Source of the DNA: a virus
Strand: one strand, 5' to 3'
Length of the DNA stretch: 23,042 bases
Virus record (IMG/VR): IMGVR_UViG_3300018049_000158
Location: 1 to 23,042 of that record
The notes below the pieces were generated by a model, which was not told the DNA's origin, did no database searches, and worked only from the letters and a program-made list of their open reading frames with translations. Positions within the stretch are counted from its first letter, which is position 1; the number at the start of each line of letters is the position of its first letter. The translations under genes and the position numbers were made by a program. Below, one piece after another: positions 8,108 to 16,800 of the stretch.

Positions 8108-8127
8108 GGGAAGGATAGAATACATTG
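8108..8127 (+). promoter_or_regulatory. Strong ribosome-binding site deciding a TTG start for gene 25
   Basis: GGGAAGGA at 8108-8115 is a good Shine-Dalgarno sequence nine bases before TTG at 8125-8127. No ATG or GTG lies in frame near the conserved N-terminus, so TTG is the best-supported start. Confidence 0.7.
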
Positions 8128-8568
8128 GCTACCCGTACATTTTCTCAAGAGACGAATGTCTTATCTGGGAGCAGTATTACATCATCTCGTTCTAGAGATT
8201 ATAAAGATATAGATCTATCATTCCTTACGAATGACTATGGAGATGTGTATAAAAAGATTGATGCTGCTGCAGTAAAACAATCATTAAAGAATTTAATATT
8301 AACTGACTATGCAGAGAAGCCTTTTAATTATTACTTTGGATCAGATATAAGAGGATTACTCTTTGAACTTTTTGATGCTGGTACCGAAGGCGATGTACAA
8401 TATAGGATTCAAAACGCAATTGATAACTGGGAGCCAAGAGCACAGGTAATTAATATTACGGTAAAGGCTCTTGATGAAGAGAACGCATTAGATATTCAAC
8501 TTACTTTTAGGGTTATTAATACGACAGAAACAATTACCCTTAATACAACTCTTTCGAGGCTAAGATAA
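8125..8568 (+). CDS. 25: Baseplate wedge protein gp25
   Basis: 147 residues, close to T4 gp25 (132). The GPW/gp25 family signature is clear in residues about 50-145: VKQSLKNLILTDYAEKPFNYYFGS followed by DIRGLLFELFD, then RIQNAIDNWEPRAQVINITV and a closing strand pair. In T4 gp25 sits in the wedge core next to gp6 and gp53 and contacts the sheath, where it primes sheath assembly. The first ~30 residues are a Ser/Thr-rich extension. It starts with TTG behind a strong ribosome-binding site, unlike its ATG-starting neighbours, and is followed one base later by gene 6. It is the first gene after the promoter-bearing gap. Confidence 0.94.
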   Translation: MATRTFSQETNVLSGSSITSSRSRDYKDIDLSFLTNDYGDVYKKIDAAAVKQSLKNLILTDYAEKPFNYYFGSDIRGLLFELFDAGTEGDVQYRIQNAIDNWEPRAQVINITVKALDEENALDIQLTFRVINTTETITLNTTLSRLR

Positions 8569-8569
8569 G

Positions 8570-10405
8570 ATGGTAACAAACGTACAATCTACACAATTAG
8601 ATTTCCAAACTATTCGAGAAAATCTAAAAACATATTTTGCTCAGAGTGATCAGTTCTCTGATTATGACTTCGAGGCATCGGGTCTTTCAAATATCTTAGA
8701 CGTCTTAGCTTGGAACACCCACTTTAATGCTCTGACTGCGAATATGGCGATTAACGAGTCTTTCCTCGAGACTGCTCAACTTCGTGCGTCCGTGCTTACG
8801 CATGCGCACTCGCTCGGGTACTTCCCAAGATCCAAAAGATCTGCTATAGCAAATGTTCAACTTGTAGCAGATCTAAGTTCTTATTCCGGTGTACGACCCG
8901 CTACCGTGACTTTACCTTCAGGCTATACATTAACGGCAACTGTTGATTCTCAAACATACACTTTTCAAACAAGATCCTCACTGACTGCGATTGATGACGG
9001 TACAGGTTTCTATTCATTTAAAGATGAAGAAGGTTCTACTACTGTTCCGATCTACGAAGGTACAGAGACCATTAGAAACTTTCTAGTTCCTTCAGGTTTA
9101 GATAAAAAGTTGTACGTGATTGCTGATCCGAATATGGATACTACAAGTGTCGTGATCAAGGTGTATCAAAATCAGGACAGTACTTCATACGAGTATTATA
9201 CTGACATTAACCGAGCCATTCGCATCACGGAAGATTCTCGATACTATCTTTTAAAAGAATCTCCGAATGGTTACTATGAATTACAATTTAGTGATGCTTT
9301 AGACATTGGTCGTTCACCTGATCCTGGTAGTAGAATTGAGGTAAATTATCTATCAACAGCAGGTGGTGATGCTAACCGTGCTTCAAGATTTACAGGATCA
9401 AATTATACTGTAGACGGTCAGAATTTTAATATCGTATGCACTACTTTAAATAACTCATCTGGTGGATCAGATCCGGAATCAATTGAATCAATCCGCTTTA
9501 ACGCTCCATTGGTCTATTCATCACAAAAACGTGTTGTTACACCAGATGACTATAACGCTCTTATACGTTCAAACTATCCGAATATTGATGATGTGATTAC
9601 ATGGGGTGGACAGGATAATGATCCGATCGACTATTCTTCCGTTTACATCTGTATCAAATATCCCGATGATACACCTGAAGACACCAAACAGCAAACGGAG
9701 ATTGCAATATCATCAGACGTTGTAGGTGCTCTTGGAATAAGCGGTATAGAACCAAAGTTTGTCAGACCGATATATACATCCGTAGCACTTGAGATTCGGT
9801 ATGACTTTAACCCAAACCTATCAGGTATTAGTAACACCGCTCAGAATACTCAGATCCTTGAAACTACATCACAATACTTTGATGATAACGTAGAAAGATT
9901 TAATGGATCATTCAGGGCTTCTGCACTATCATCGGTCATTGATAATCTTTCTACAGCTATCCTTGGTAACCATATTGATCTAAAAATCGGACAGACAATT
10001 GAACCGGTACTTAATCAATCAAAAGCATATACTGTTTTATTCCCTGTACCCCTTGCTATTCCTGATGCTGATGATCATATAATTACATCATCTCGTTTCA
10101 CCTATCAAGGTCAGATTTGTACGATTAAGAATCAGCTTGGCACGAATAATCTACAAGTCGTCAACCCGAGTGGTAAAGTTCTAGTTACAAGTATTGGTTC
10201 ATATGATTCAGGAAGTGGAAAGGTTTCAATTGTAAATCTTAATCCTGAATCGATTATAGGTAATACTAACACGATAAAAATTAAAGCTATTACATCGGAT
10301 CAAGGTACTATTCGTCCGTTAAGGAATTATATTTTACAGTTTGATAATGATGACAGCTTTGCAAGAGCAACAATTGATTATGGACAAACTCGGGTTACGT
10401 TATAA
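8570..10405 (+). CDS. 6: Baseplate wedge protein gp6
   Basis: 611 residues, close to T4 gp6 (660). The N-terminal half shows the gp6/baseplate J-like pattern: LDFQTIRENLKTYF, then FEASGLSNILDVLAWNTHFN, NMAINESFLETA and HSLGYFPRSKRSA. Residues about 310-345 carry a VVTPDDYNALIRSNYPNID segment, the typical J-family stretch. In T4 gp6 dimers bind gp25 and gp53 and form the inner ring that holds the wedges together and rearranges when the baseplate switches shape. The gene starts one base after the gene 25 stop and its TAATG stop overlaps the next gene, which fits a gene 25-6-7-like wedge operon. Confidence 0.94.
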   Translation: MVTNVQSTQLDFQTIRENLKTYFAQSDQFSDYDFEASGLSNILDVLAWNTHFNALTANMAINESFLETAQLRASVLTHAHSLGYFPRSKRSAIANVQLVADLSSYSGVRPATVTLPSGYTLTATVDSQTYTFQTRSSLTAIDDGTGFYSFKDEEGSTTVPIYEGTETIRNFLVPSGLDKKLYVIADPNMDTTSVVIKVYQNQDSTSYEYYTDINRAIRITEDSRYYLLKESPNGYYELQFSDALDIGRSPDPGSRIEVNYLSTAGGDANRASRFTGSNYTVDGQNFNIVCTTLNNSSGGSDPESIESIRFNAPLVYSSQKRVVTPDDYNALIRSNYPNIDDVITWGGQDNDPIDYSSVYICIKYPDDTPEDTKQQTEIAISSDVVGALGISGIEPKFVRPIYTSVALEIRYDFNPNLSGISNTAQNTQILETTSQYFDDNVERFNGSFRASALSSVIDNLSTAILGNHIDLKIGQTIEPVLNQSKAYTVLFPVPLAIPDADDHIITSSRFTYQGQICTIKNQLGTNNLQVVNPSGKVLVTSIGSYDSGSGKVSIVNLNPESIIGNTNTIKIKAITSDQGTIRPLRNYILQFDNDDSFARATIDYGQTRVTL

Positions 10406-11601
10406 TGTCTTCAAGAAGTTTATTCGAATATAATAGAAGGAATCCGAATCTTAGGAAATCTAAGATTCGTGAGGTTTTACCTGGGTACTACTCTGAGGAA
10501 TATCCTGCTCTTATTAATTTTTTAGAAACTTATTATGAAGCACTAGATGATCCGAACGAATTAATAAATACACTTGAATACGAATTACTTTCTCTTCGAG
10601 ATCTAGATGAGATTAATCTACAATATATTGATAGACTTTTTTATGAAATAGCAAATGGTGCTGGTGCTAGATATTTTACTAATCCAAGATTAATCGGTAA
10701 GTTATTTAACCTCCTTTTACAAAATAAGGGTAACGAGTTTTCTACCAATCTTTTCTTTGAATTCTTTTTCTCTGAAAATGTTGATATCATCTATCCCAAA
10801 AATAATATATTAAAAACCTTTTCTGGTGACTCTTCTAAATTAGAAGAAGCGAAGATTGGTGTCGAAAGCCTAAGATATATTCAAGATGGTTTAAAGTATC
10901 AGTTACTCTCGATCGCACTCAGATCCGGAAAAGGTATTAACGAATGGGGAGATCTTTATAAAAGATTCGTCCATCCAGCCGGTTACTACCTATCCTCAGA
11001 GATCGGCATCGAAACTACTGCATCATTAAATATAACAGGTCAAAGTTTTATCAATGAACCGTTCTCTTATCAAATCACTATCGAGCCAGGTATAGTAGGA
11101 GGTGATAGTGCTGGTGGCGGGTTTGGCATAGATGAAAGATCTAGACTTATAGTAACGAATGCAGGATTTTCTGAATTCGCCAGTCAGTACCAAGATGACA
11201 GTGATAATTATTTCTACTTCAGTTTGAATGAAACTGTAAAGAAGTATGATGACGCTTTAATTGGATACATCGACAGTCATTACGATGACTTTAAAGATTT
11301 CAATAAGCTAACCTCTCATACATTTGACGAAGACAGCGGACAGTTATCGAATAAATTCCTAGAGCTAAGTACAGATCTAGAAACAATGGATAATTCAACT
11401 GCACTATCTACGTTTACCGCTGATGCTCTTGCGAATATCTCAATTATCAGTCCGTTTGAATTCCAAGCCACATATGGTGGCGCTTACTTCCAGATGTCTG
11501 ATATGTATACCTCAATCGGCGGTGATTCAGCAAATAATGACTCAGATCTAATCGCTTGGGCGTTTGACGCAGAGGCCACAGGTAAGCTCGGTGATGTCTG
11601 A
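10405..11601 (+). CDS. Probable baseplate wedge protein in the gp7 position
   Basis: 398 residues. It starts in a TAATG overlap with gene 6 and occupies the place of gene 7 in T4, but T4 gp7 is 1032 residues, so any equivalence would cover only part of it. The N-terminus (LREVLPGYYSEEYPALINFLETYYEALDD, in part) resembles the first domain of virion structural proteins found after gp6 in marine T4-like phages. The middle (SLRYIQDGLKYQLLSIALRSG, then KRFVHPAGYYLSSEI) also looks like a conserved core. The last ~150 residues are Asp/Ser/Asn-rich and lack recognisable motifs. Identity with gp7 rests on gene order and weak resemblance. It is the last gene before a perfect late promoter. Confidence 0.6.
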   Translation: MSSRSLFEYNRRNPNLRKSKIREVLPGYYSEEYPALINFLETYYEALDDPNELINTLEYELLSLRDLDEINLQYIDRLFYEIANGAGARYFTNPRLIGKLFNLLLQNKGNEFSTNLFFEFFFSENVDIIYPKNNILKTFSGDSSKLEEAKIGVESLRYIQDGLKYQLLSIALRSGKGINEWGDLYKRFVHPAGYYLSSEIGIETTASLNITGQSFINEPFSYQITIEPGIVGGDSAGGGFGIDERSRLIVTNAGFSEFASQYQDDSDNYFYFSLNETVKKYDDALIGYIDSHYDDFKDFNKLTSHTFDEDSGQLSNKFLELSTDLETMDNSTALSTFTADALANISIISPFEFQATYGGAYFQMSDMYTSIGGDSANNDSDLIAWAFDAEATGKLGDV

Positions 11602-11630
11602 ATTTAACGCAGACTACCTCTTATTTCTGA

Positions 11631-11638
11631 TATAAATA
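11631..11638 (+). promoter_or_regulatory. Perfect T4-type late promoter TATAAATA
   Basis: An exact match to the T4 late consensus lies in the 67-base gap between the gp7-position gene and the gp10-like gene, 31 bases before the ATG at 11669. It probably drives expression of the 11669-22486 block by sliding-clamp-activated late transcription. The TTAGGTGG ribosome-binding site at 11658-11665 follows it. Confidence 0.85.
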
Positions 11639-11668
11639 AAAGTAAAGAATTTCTAAATTAGGTGGAAA

Positions 11669-12460
11669 ATGACTAGACAGACCCTTAATACTGGCTCCTC
11701 TGCAAATGATGGAACGGGTGATACGCTAAGACAGGCCGCAATTAAGATTAATTCTAACTTCCAAGAAATCTATAACTTCTTGGGAGGTACTACTGACAAT
11801 CTTTCTACTAATGTAAGTCTGGAAAATAATACTGTAGATTTTACCGGAACTAGTTTTAGTACATCTCTTGGAAAAATAGATCCGTCGGCAGATAGAACCA
11901 TTAATCTACCAAATGCAACTGGTACGATTTCATTAATAGATAACACTGAGACTCTTACGAACAAGACTCTCCAGGATCCAAATATTCAAGACTCAAACTC
12001 TGCTGACTTTCTTATCTTCTCTGGAAGCGGATCAGCAGTAAACGAGATCACAGTTTCAAATGCAAATACTGGCGGGTCTCCGTCATTTATTGCTTCAGGT
12101 GACGACGCTGAGATTAATCTACAGCTTCAGGGTAAAGGTAACGGATCGGTAAATTCCGAAAAGCTTTCTCTCGGTAATGAAACAATTACTGCAGATGGAA
12201 GCTCAGTTTCTACAACGAAATCATTTACTATCTTTAACTCCGGCACTGCATTACCTAATATTACTTTAACGGACGGTCAAGTTGTTGGAGAGATTAAAAA
12301 CTTTGTTAATCAAGGTGCAGGTGCAGTTACGATGACACCTGCATCGTTCACTCAAGGAACCTCTATTACTATAACAACCTACGGTTCTTTAACAATGATT
12401 TGGGATGGATCGAATTGGTATGTTACTGGAACATCACCAACAGCGGTATCGATTAGCTAA
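11669..12460 (+). CDS. gp10-like N-terminal baseplate/fibre protein
   Basis: 263 residues. The N-terminal motif TLNTGSSANDGTGDTLRQAA followed by IKINSNFQEIY closely parallels the start of T4 gp10, a trimeric wedge protein whose N-terminus binds gp7. Residues about 95-110 carry LTNKTLQDPNI, a linker motif common in phage tail fibres. Residues about 190-255 have a strand-rich end (ITLTDGQVVGEIKNFVN, MIWDGSNWYVTG) of the kind found in short trimeric fibres. At 263 residues it is far shorter than T4 gp10 (602), so it is best read as a short trimeric fibre attached by a gp10-type foot. A gp9- or gp12-like role is possible. Confidence 0.6.
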   Translation: MTRQTLNTGSSANDGTGDTLRQAAIKINSNFQEIYNFLGGTTDNLSTNVSLENNTVDFTGTSFSTSLGKIDPSADRTINLPNATGTISLIDNTETLTNKTLQDPNIQDSNSADFLIFSGSGSAVNEITVSNANTGGSPSFIASGDDAEINLQLQGKGNGSVNSEKLSLGNETITADGSSVSTTKSFTIFNSGTALPNITLTDGQVVGEIKNFVNQGAGAVTMTPASFTQGTSITITTYGSLTMIWDGSNWYVTGTSPTAVSIS

Positions 12461-12471
12461 TAGGAATTAAA

Positions 12472-13809
12472 ATGACTGCAATTATTACAGATAAACTAAG
12501 AAGAACCTTTATTGACACCCTTGTAGATAATATATTAGGATCTTCTGATAACTATTATATAGCTGTTGGTAGATCGGAAGTTTGGAACGATTCAGACATT
12601 GATCCTACACCATTAAATAGTGACGAAGATATTGAAAAATTTAGACATTCTATGCAGTCTATTAAATCTGCAGAGAATGTCTCTCGTTCAGTGCCAAGAG
12701 TAAACTGGTCAACTGGTACGATATATCAAGGATATGATGACGCTTCTGTTGGTCATCCTACTATTCCTTTCTATGTGATTACAGATGAATTCAATGTTTA
12801 CGTATGTGTAGATGGTGCTAAGAACGCTGATGGTACTCGTAAGATTTCTACGATTAAACCTACAGGTCAAAGTACAAATATCATTACATTAGCCGATGGC
12901 TATACCTGGAAGTTCTTATATTCTATTCCTACGAACACTGCTGTTAGATATCTTTCCTCTAACTTTATGCCAGTTAAACTTGTAGACTCTGCCGACGCTG
13001 CAGTCGATTTCTCTGATGATATTCAATACAGCGTTCAAACAAATGCTATTGATGGTCAAGTTCTGAACTTCCGCGTTGATGATGGTGGCAGCGGCTACAC
13101 ATCAGCTCCAACGGTAGAGATTACAGGAGACGGTGTAGGTGCTGCTGGAACAGCTACGATCAACACCTCTACAGGTGAAGTTGTTAAAGTAGATGTAACT
13201 TCAAGAGGAACTGGATACGGTAAAATCTCAGTTAAGCTTACTGGAGGTGGTGGTTCTGGCGCATCGGTTCGTGGCGTACTTTCTCCAAATGGTGGATTAG
13301 GTTCAAACCCTATTATAGATCTAAAATCTACTGCTCTTATGTTCAACGTAAAACCTTCAGGTACAGAAAGTGGTAACTGGATCGTGAATAACGACTTCCG
13401 TCAAGTTGCTATTCTTAAAAATCCTGAAGCTTATAATGGTAGTCTTTTCACAGACGAAATCGGTCTAGCACTCAAAAAATTCCGTATGAATTCTATTTCA
13501 GATGCATCTGATTTTGAATTCGATCAAGAGATAACAGGAACTATTTCACAAAGTAAAGCAATCATTGATTATATTGACTCTGATACCATTTACTTCCACC
13601 AAACATTGGAAACCGGCTTCGGATCTTTTGACTCCGATGTAGGATCCACTATTACTGGGGTTGGTTCAAGCGGCGTTATAGCTGAGATTATAGATAATAC
13701 AAATGACGTCAACAACCTATCAGGTGAAATTCTATATTTAGAAAATAGAGCACCAATCTTGAGAGACGCACAACAAACCGAAGATATCAAAGTGATTCTA
13801 CAACTTTAA
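12472..13809 (+). CDS. 8: Baseplate wedge protein gp8 with a GSGY-repeat insert
   Basis: 445 residues against 334 in T4 gp8. The N-terminal part fits gp8: LRRTFIDTLVDNIL, YYIAVGRSEVWND, VPRVNWSTGTIYQGYDD, and the hallmark LADGYTWKFLYSIPTNTAVR. The C-terminal GEILYLENRAPILR..QQTEDIKVIL also matches gp8-type proteins of marine T4-like phages. Two additions account for the extra length. Residues about 203-270 hold a tandem pattern (GGSGYTSAPTVEITGDG, then RGTGYGKISVKLTGGGGSGA), probably a small beta-prism. Residues about 347-405 hold the TGTISQ..A..DYID module also seen in gp53 and the 1775-residue protein. In T4, gp8 dimers bind gp7 and gp10 in the wedge. An AGGAA site precedes the start. Confidence 0.88.
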   Translation: MTAIITDKLRRTFIDTLVDNILGSSDNYYIAVGRSEVWNDSDIDPTPLNSDEDIEKFRHSMQSIKSAENVSRSVPRVNWSTGTIYQGYDDASVGHPTIPFYVITDEFNVYVCVDGAKNADGTRKISTIKPTGQSTNIITLADGYTWKFLYSIPTNTAVRYLSSNFMPVKLVDSADAAVDFSDDIQYSVQTNAIDGQVLNFRVDDGGSGYTSAPTVEITGDGVGAAGTATINTSTGEVVKVDVTSRGTGYGKISVKLTGGGGSGASVRGVLSPNGGLGSNPIIDLKSTALMFNVKPSGTESGNWIVNNDFRQVAILKNPEAYNGSLFTDEIGLALKKFRMNSISDASDFEFDQEITGTISQSKAIIDYIDSDTIYFHQTLETGFGSFDSDVGSTITGVGSSGVIAEIIDNTNDVNNLSGEILYLENRAPILRDAQQTEDIKVILQL

Positions 13810-13821
13810 GGCTAAAAAAAT

Positions 13822-16800
13822 ATGGCTTCACCACTTATTCAAAATATATTCTCTAACGTTTATAAAGATGATTTCCGCGATAGTGCAAACTATCATCGTA
13901 TTCTTTTTAATTCCGGTAGAGCTGTACAGGCAAGAGAACTTACTCAAATGCAGACCATCATCCAAAGGGAGATGGAAAGATTTGGTAATAATATCTTTAA
14001 AGATGGTGCAGCGGTAAATCCTGTACAGAACGTTTACATTAATAATAAATTTGATTTTGTTAAAATCCAAAACACTGGATTGACAGCTTCTGCTATTATC
14101 GGATTTACCCTTACAGGTGCCACATCAGGAGCAGTTGCAAAAGTAGTAGATTACATTGCACCTGAAGATGGTGATCCTGCAACTTTATATGTCACTTACT
14201 CTTCCGGTGGTGGTATTAATGGTGACTCACGCTTCAGAACTGGTGAAACTTTAACCGGTGGACCAATCTCCATCTATGTTCAAAGCACTAATACCACTGA
14301 CAATCCATCTATAGGTTATGCTACAAAGGCATCGGTTCAAACAGGTGCATTCTTTGTCAAGGGACACTTCGTTCAATCGAATCCACAGTCAATCATCGTA
14401 AGTAAATATTCTTCAACACCTACAGAGATAGTTGGATTTAGAGTAACAGAAACTGCTCACACAGTACTCGATGATACAACTCTTTATGATAACTCTCAGG
14501 ATAATTACAATCTAACTGCTCCCGGTGCTGACAGATATAAGATTTCTCTTGATTTAGTTACTCAGACTGAAGCAGCAGCAAATGATTGGGATTTTGTATT
14601 CCTTGCAAATATTGTAGGTGGTGATGTTGTTCAGATCAACGATGGCGCTGATGGTTATAATAGAATTCTTGACGTCATGGCTCAAAGAACAAAAGAGGAG
14701 TCAGGCAATTATACTGTTCGCCCGTTCACTTCTTTCTTCCAGGAAGATAGTGCTAATACACACCTAATACTAAATGTTGCTGGGGGTGTTGGATACGTTA
14801 ATGGCTACCGTGCATCGCCTGGTCCGAATAAAATCAGAGTACCGAAGCCGACTGATACCGAAGTAAGAGCAGATGAGGCAATCTCTGCAACTTATGGTAA
14901 CTGGGTAGAGGTTGACACTATGTTAGGAGACAGTGGGTTTCCTGATGTTACAAACCTAACAACTGTTAATTTAAGATCTGCTACTACTCATGGCGGCAGC
15001 ACTATTGGTACTGCAAGAGTGAGATCAGTTGAGCCTGTTGGGTCAAATTATAAGGTCTATCTCTTTGATATTCAGATGAATACGAGTCAGGACTTTAGAA
15101 GTACAAGATCTATCGGTACAAGTACGACCAACTATGCAGACGTAGTATTACAGAATGGCAATGCTGTGCTTGAAGGAATTCAAGATGCGAACCTATTCTT
15201 TCCTTTACCTTATACCCGACCTGAATCGATCGAAGCCGCGGCAGCTTATTACACTTATTCCACACTTAGAAACTTTACTGCTACTACAACAAGTGGTAAT
15301 GCTACTATCAGTGCGAATGCTGGTGAGACCTTTGATAACACGAATTCATGGATCGTATTTGATGATACAACTGGCGCGGTTATCTCGAGTCCTACAATCA
15401 CTCTTACAGGAAGTCCAGTAGGAAACTCTGCTGATATTAGTGCAGGAAACGGCAGTAACGGTATACGTGTTGTTGCTATCTTGCAAAAAGGTGGATCTGG
15501 TGACGGTAACGCCTATAAGACTAAAACTCTTACCAATACTACTGTAACATCTACAGTTACATCAGACTCTGAAGGAACTTGGATCTCACTTGAAAATGCT
15601 GATATCTATAACGTCACTCGCATCACTGCTGTTGATTCCGATGGTCCAGATCTATCGAGCAGATTCTATCTTGATAACGGTCAGAGGGATAACTTCTATG
15701 GCGTAGGTAAGATTCGCCTAAATCCTGGTCAAGTTGCTCCTGTAACTGACGTATTCGTAAGATTTAATCACTTTGCTCACTCTGGTGATGGCGACTTCTT
15801 CTGCGTTAGCTCTTATCCAGTTGGAACAGGTTCAGGTCAGATCCTTTACTCAGAGATCCCATCATATAGACAAACAAATGGTGAAAGAGTTGAGCTAAGA
15901 GACGTTCTTGACTTCCGTCCAAGAAAAGATAATACCAACGCAAACTTTACTGGCACAGGATCCAGCTCATCTGAGATTCCGCCAAATACAGATCTTATTA
16001 CAGTTACCCCGACTTACTATCTTCCGAGAAGGGATGCACTAGTACTTCAGGATAACGGTGACCTTGCGTACCTAACAGGAACATCGAACTTTAACCCACA
16101 GTATCCGAAGATTCCTGATAACTCTATGCAGCTCTATAGCTTCCAACTAGAGCCGAATACGCTGAATCCGAAAGATCTTCAGTCACGTCACTATGACAAC
16201 AGAAGATACACGATGAGGGATATCGGAAAGCTTCATCATAAGATTAATAAGGTAGAGGAGTTAGCTACTCTTAGCCTACTAGATCTTGAGGCTTCTACTC
16301 TTGAGGTTCTCGATGGTAGCGGTAATCCAAGAACAAAGGCAGGATTCCTTACAGACGACTTTAAGGATCACAGAGCTTCAAACGTAGATGATTTAGAATT
16401 CAGAGCTTCTATTGATCCTACCCAAGGTATTATGAGACCTGGTTATAGACAGAAGAACGTTCCACTAATCATCGACTCTGATGCATCACTATTAGCAAAT
16501 ACTGTTCTAAGATCAGACTATATTCTTCTTGACTATACATCAACGTTGATGCTTGAACAACCAATTGCTTCTCGTATCCAAAACATCAACCCATTCACTG
16601 TTATTAATTATAACGGCACTCTTATAATGTCACCATCTGGTGATGAAGCTGGAGACAACGATTCAATTAGGCTTAGAGTTGATGGAAGAGACGAGATTGG
16701 TATCGAAACATTCTTAAACAATATTCTCGGTCAAGATGATACTCGTGAGGTTCTAAGACAGCTTGAGAATAATCCTGAGTTTGGTGGACGTGCAGCATTC

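Noticed and set aside
12510-12540. TTGACA followed by TATATT as a promoter inside gene 8
   Set aside because: The spacer is about 12 bases, too short for a sigma70 promoter, and it is inside a coding region.
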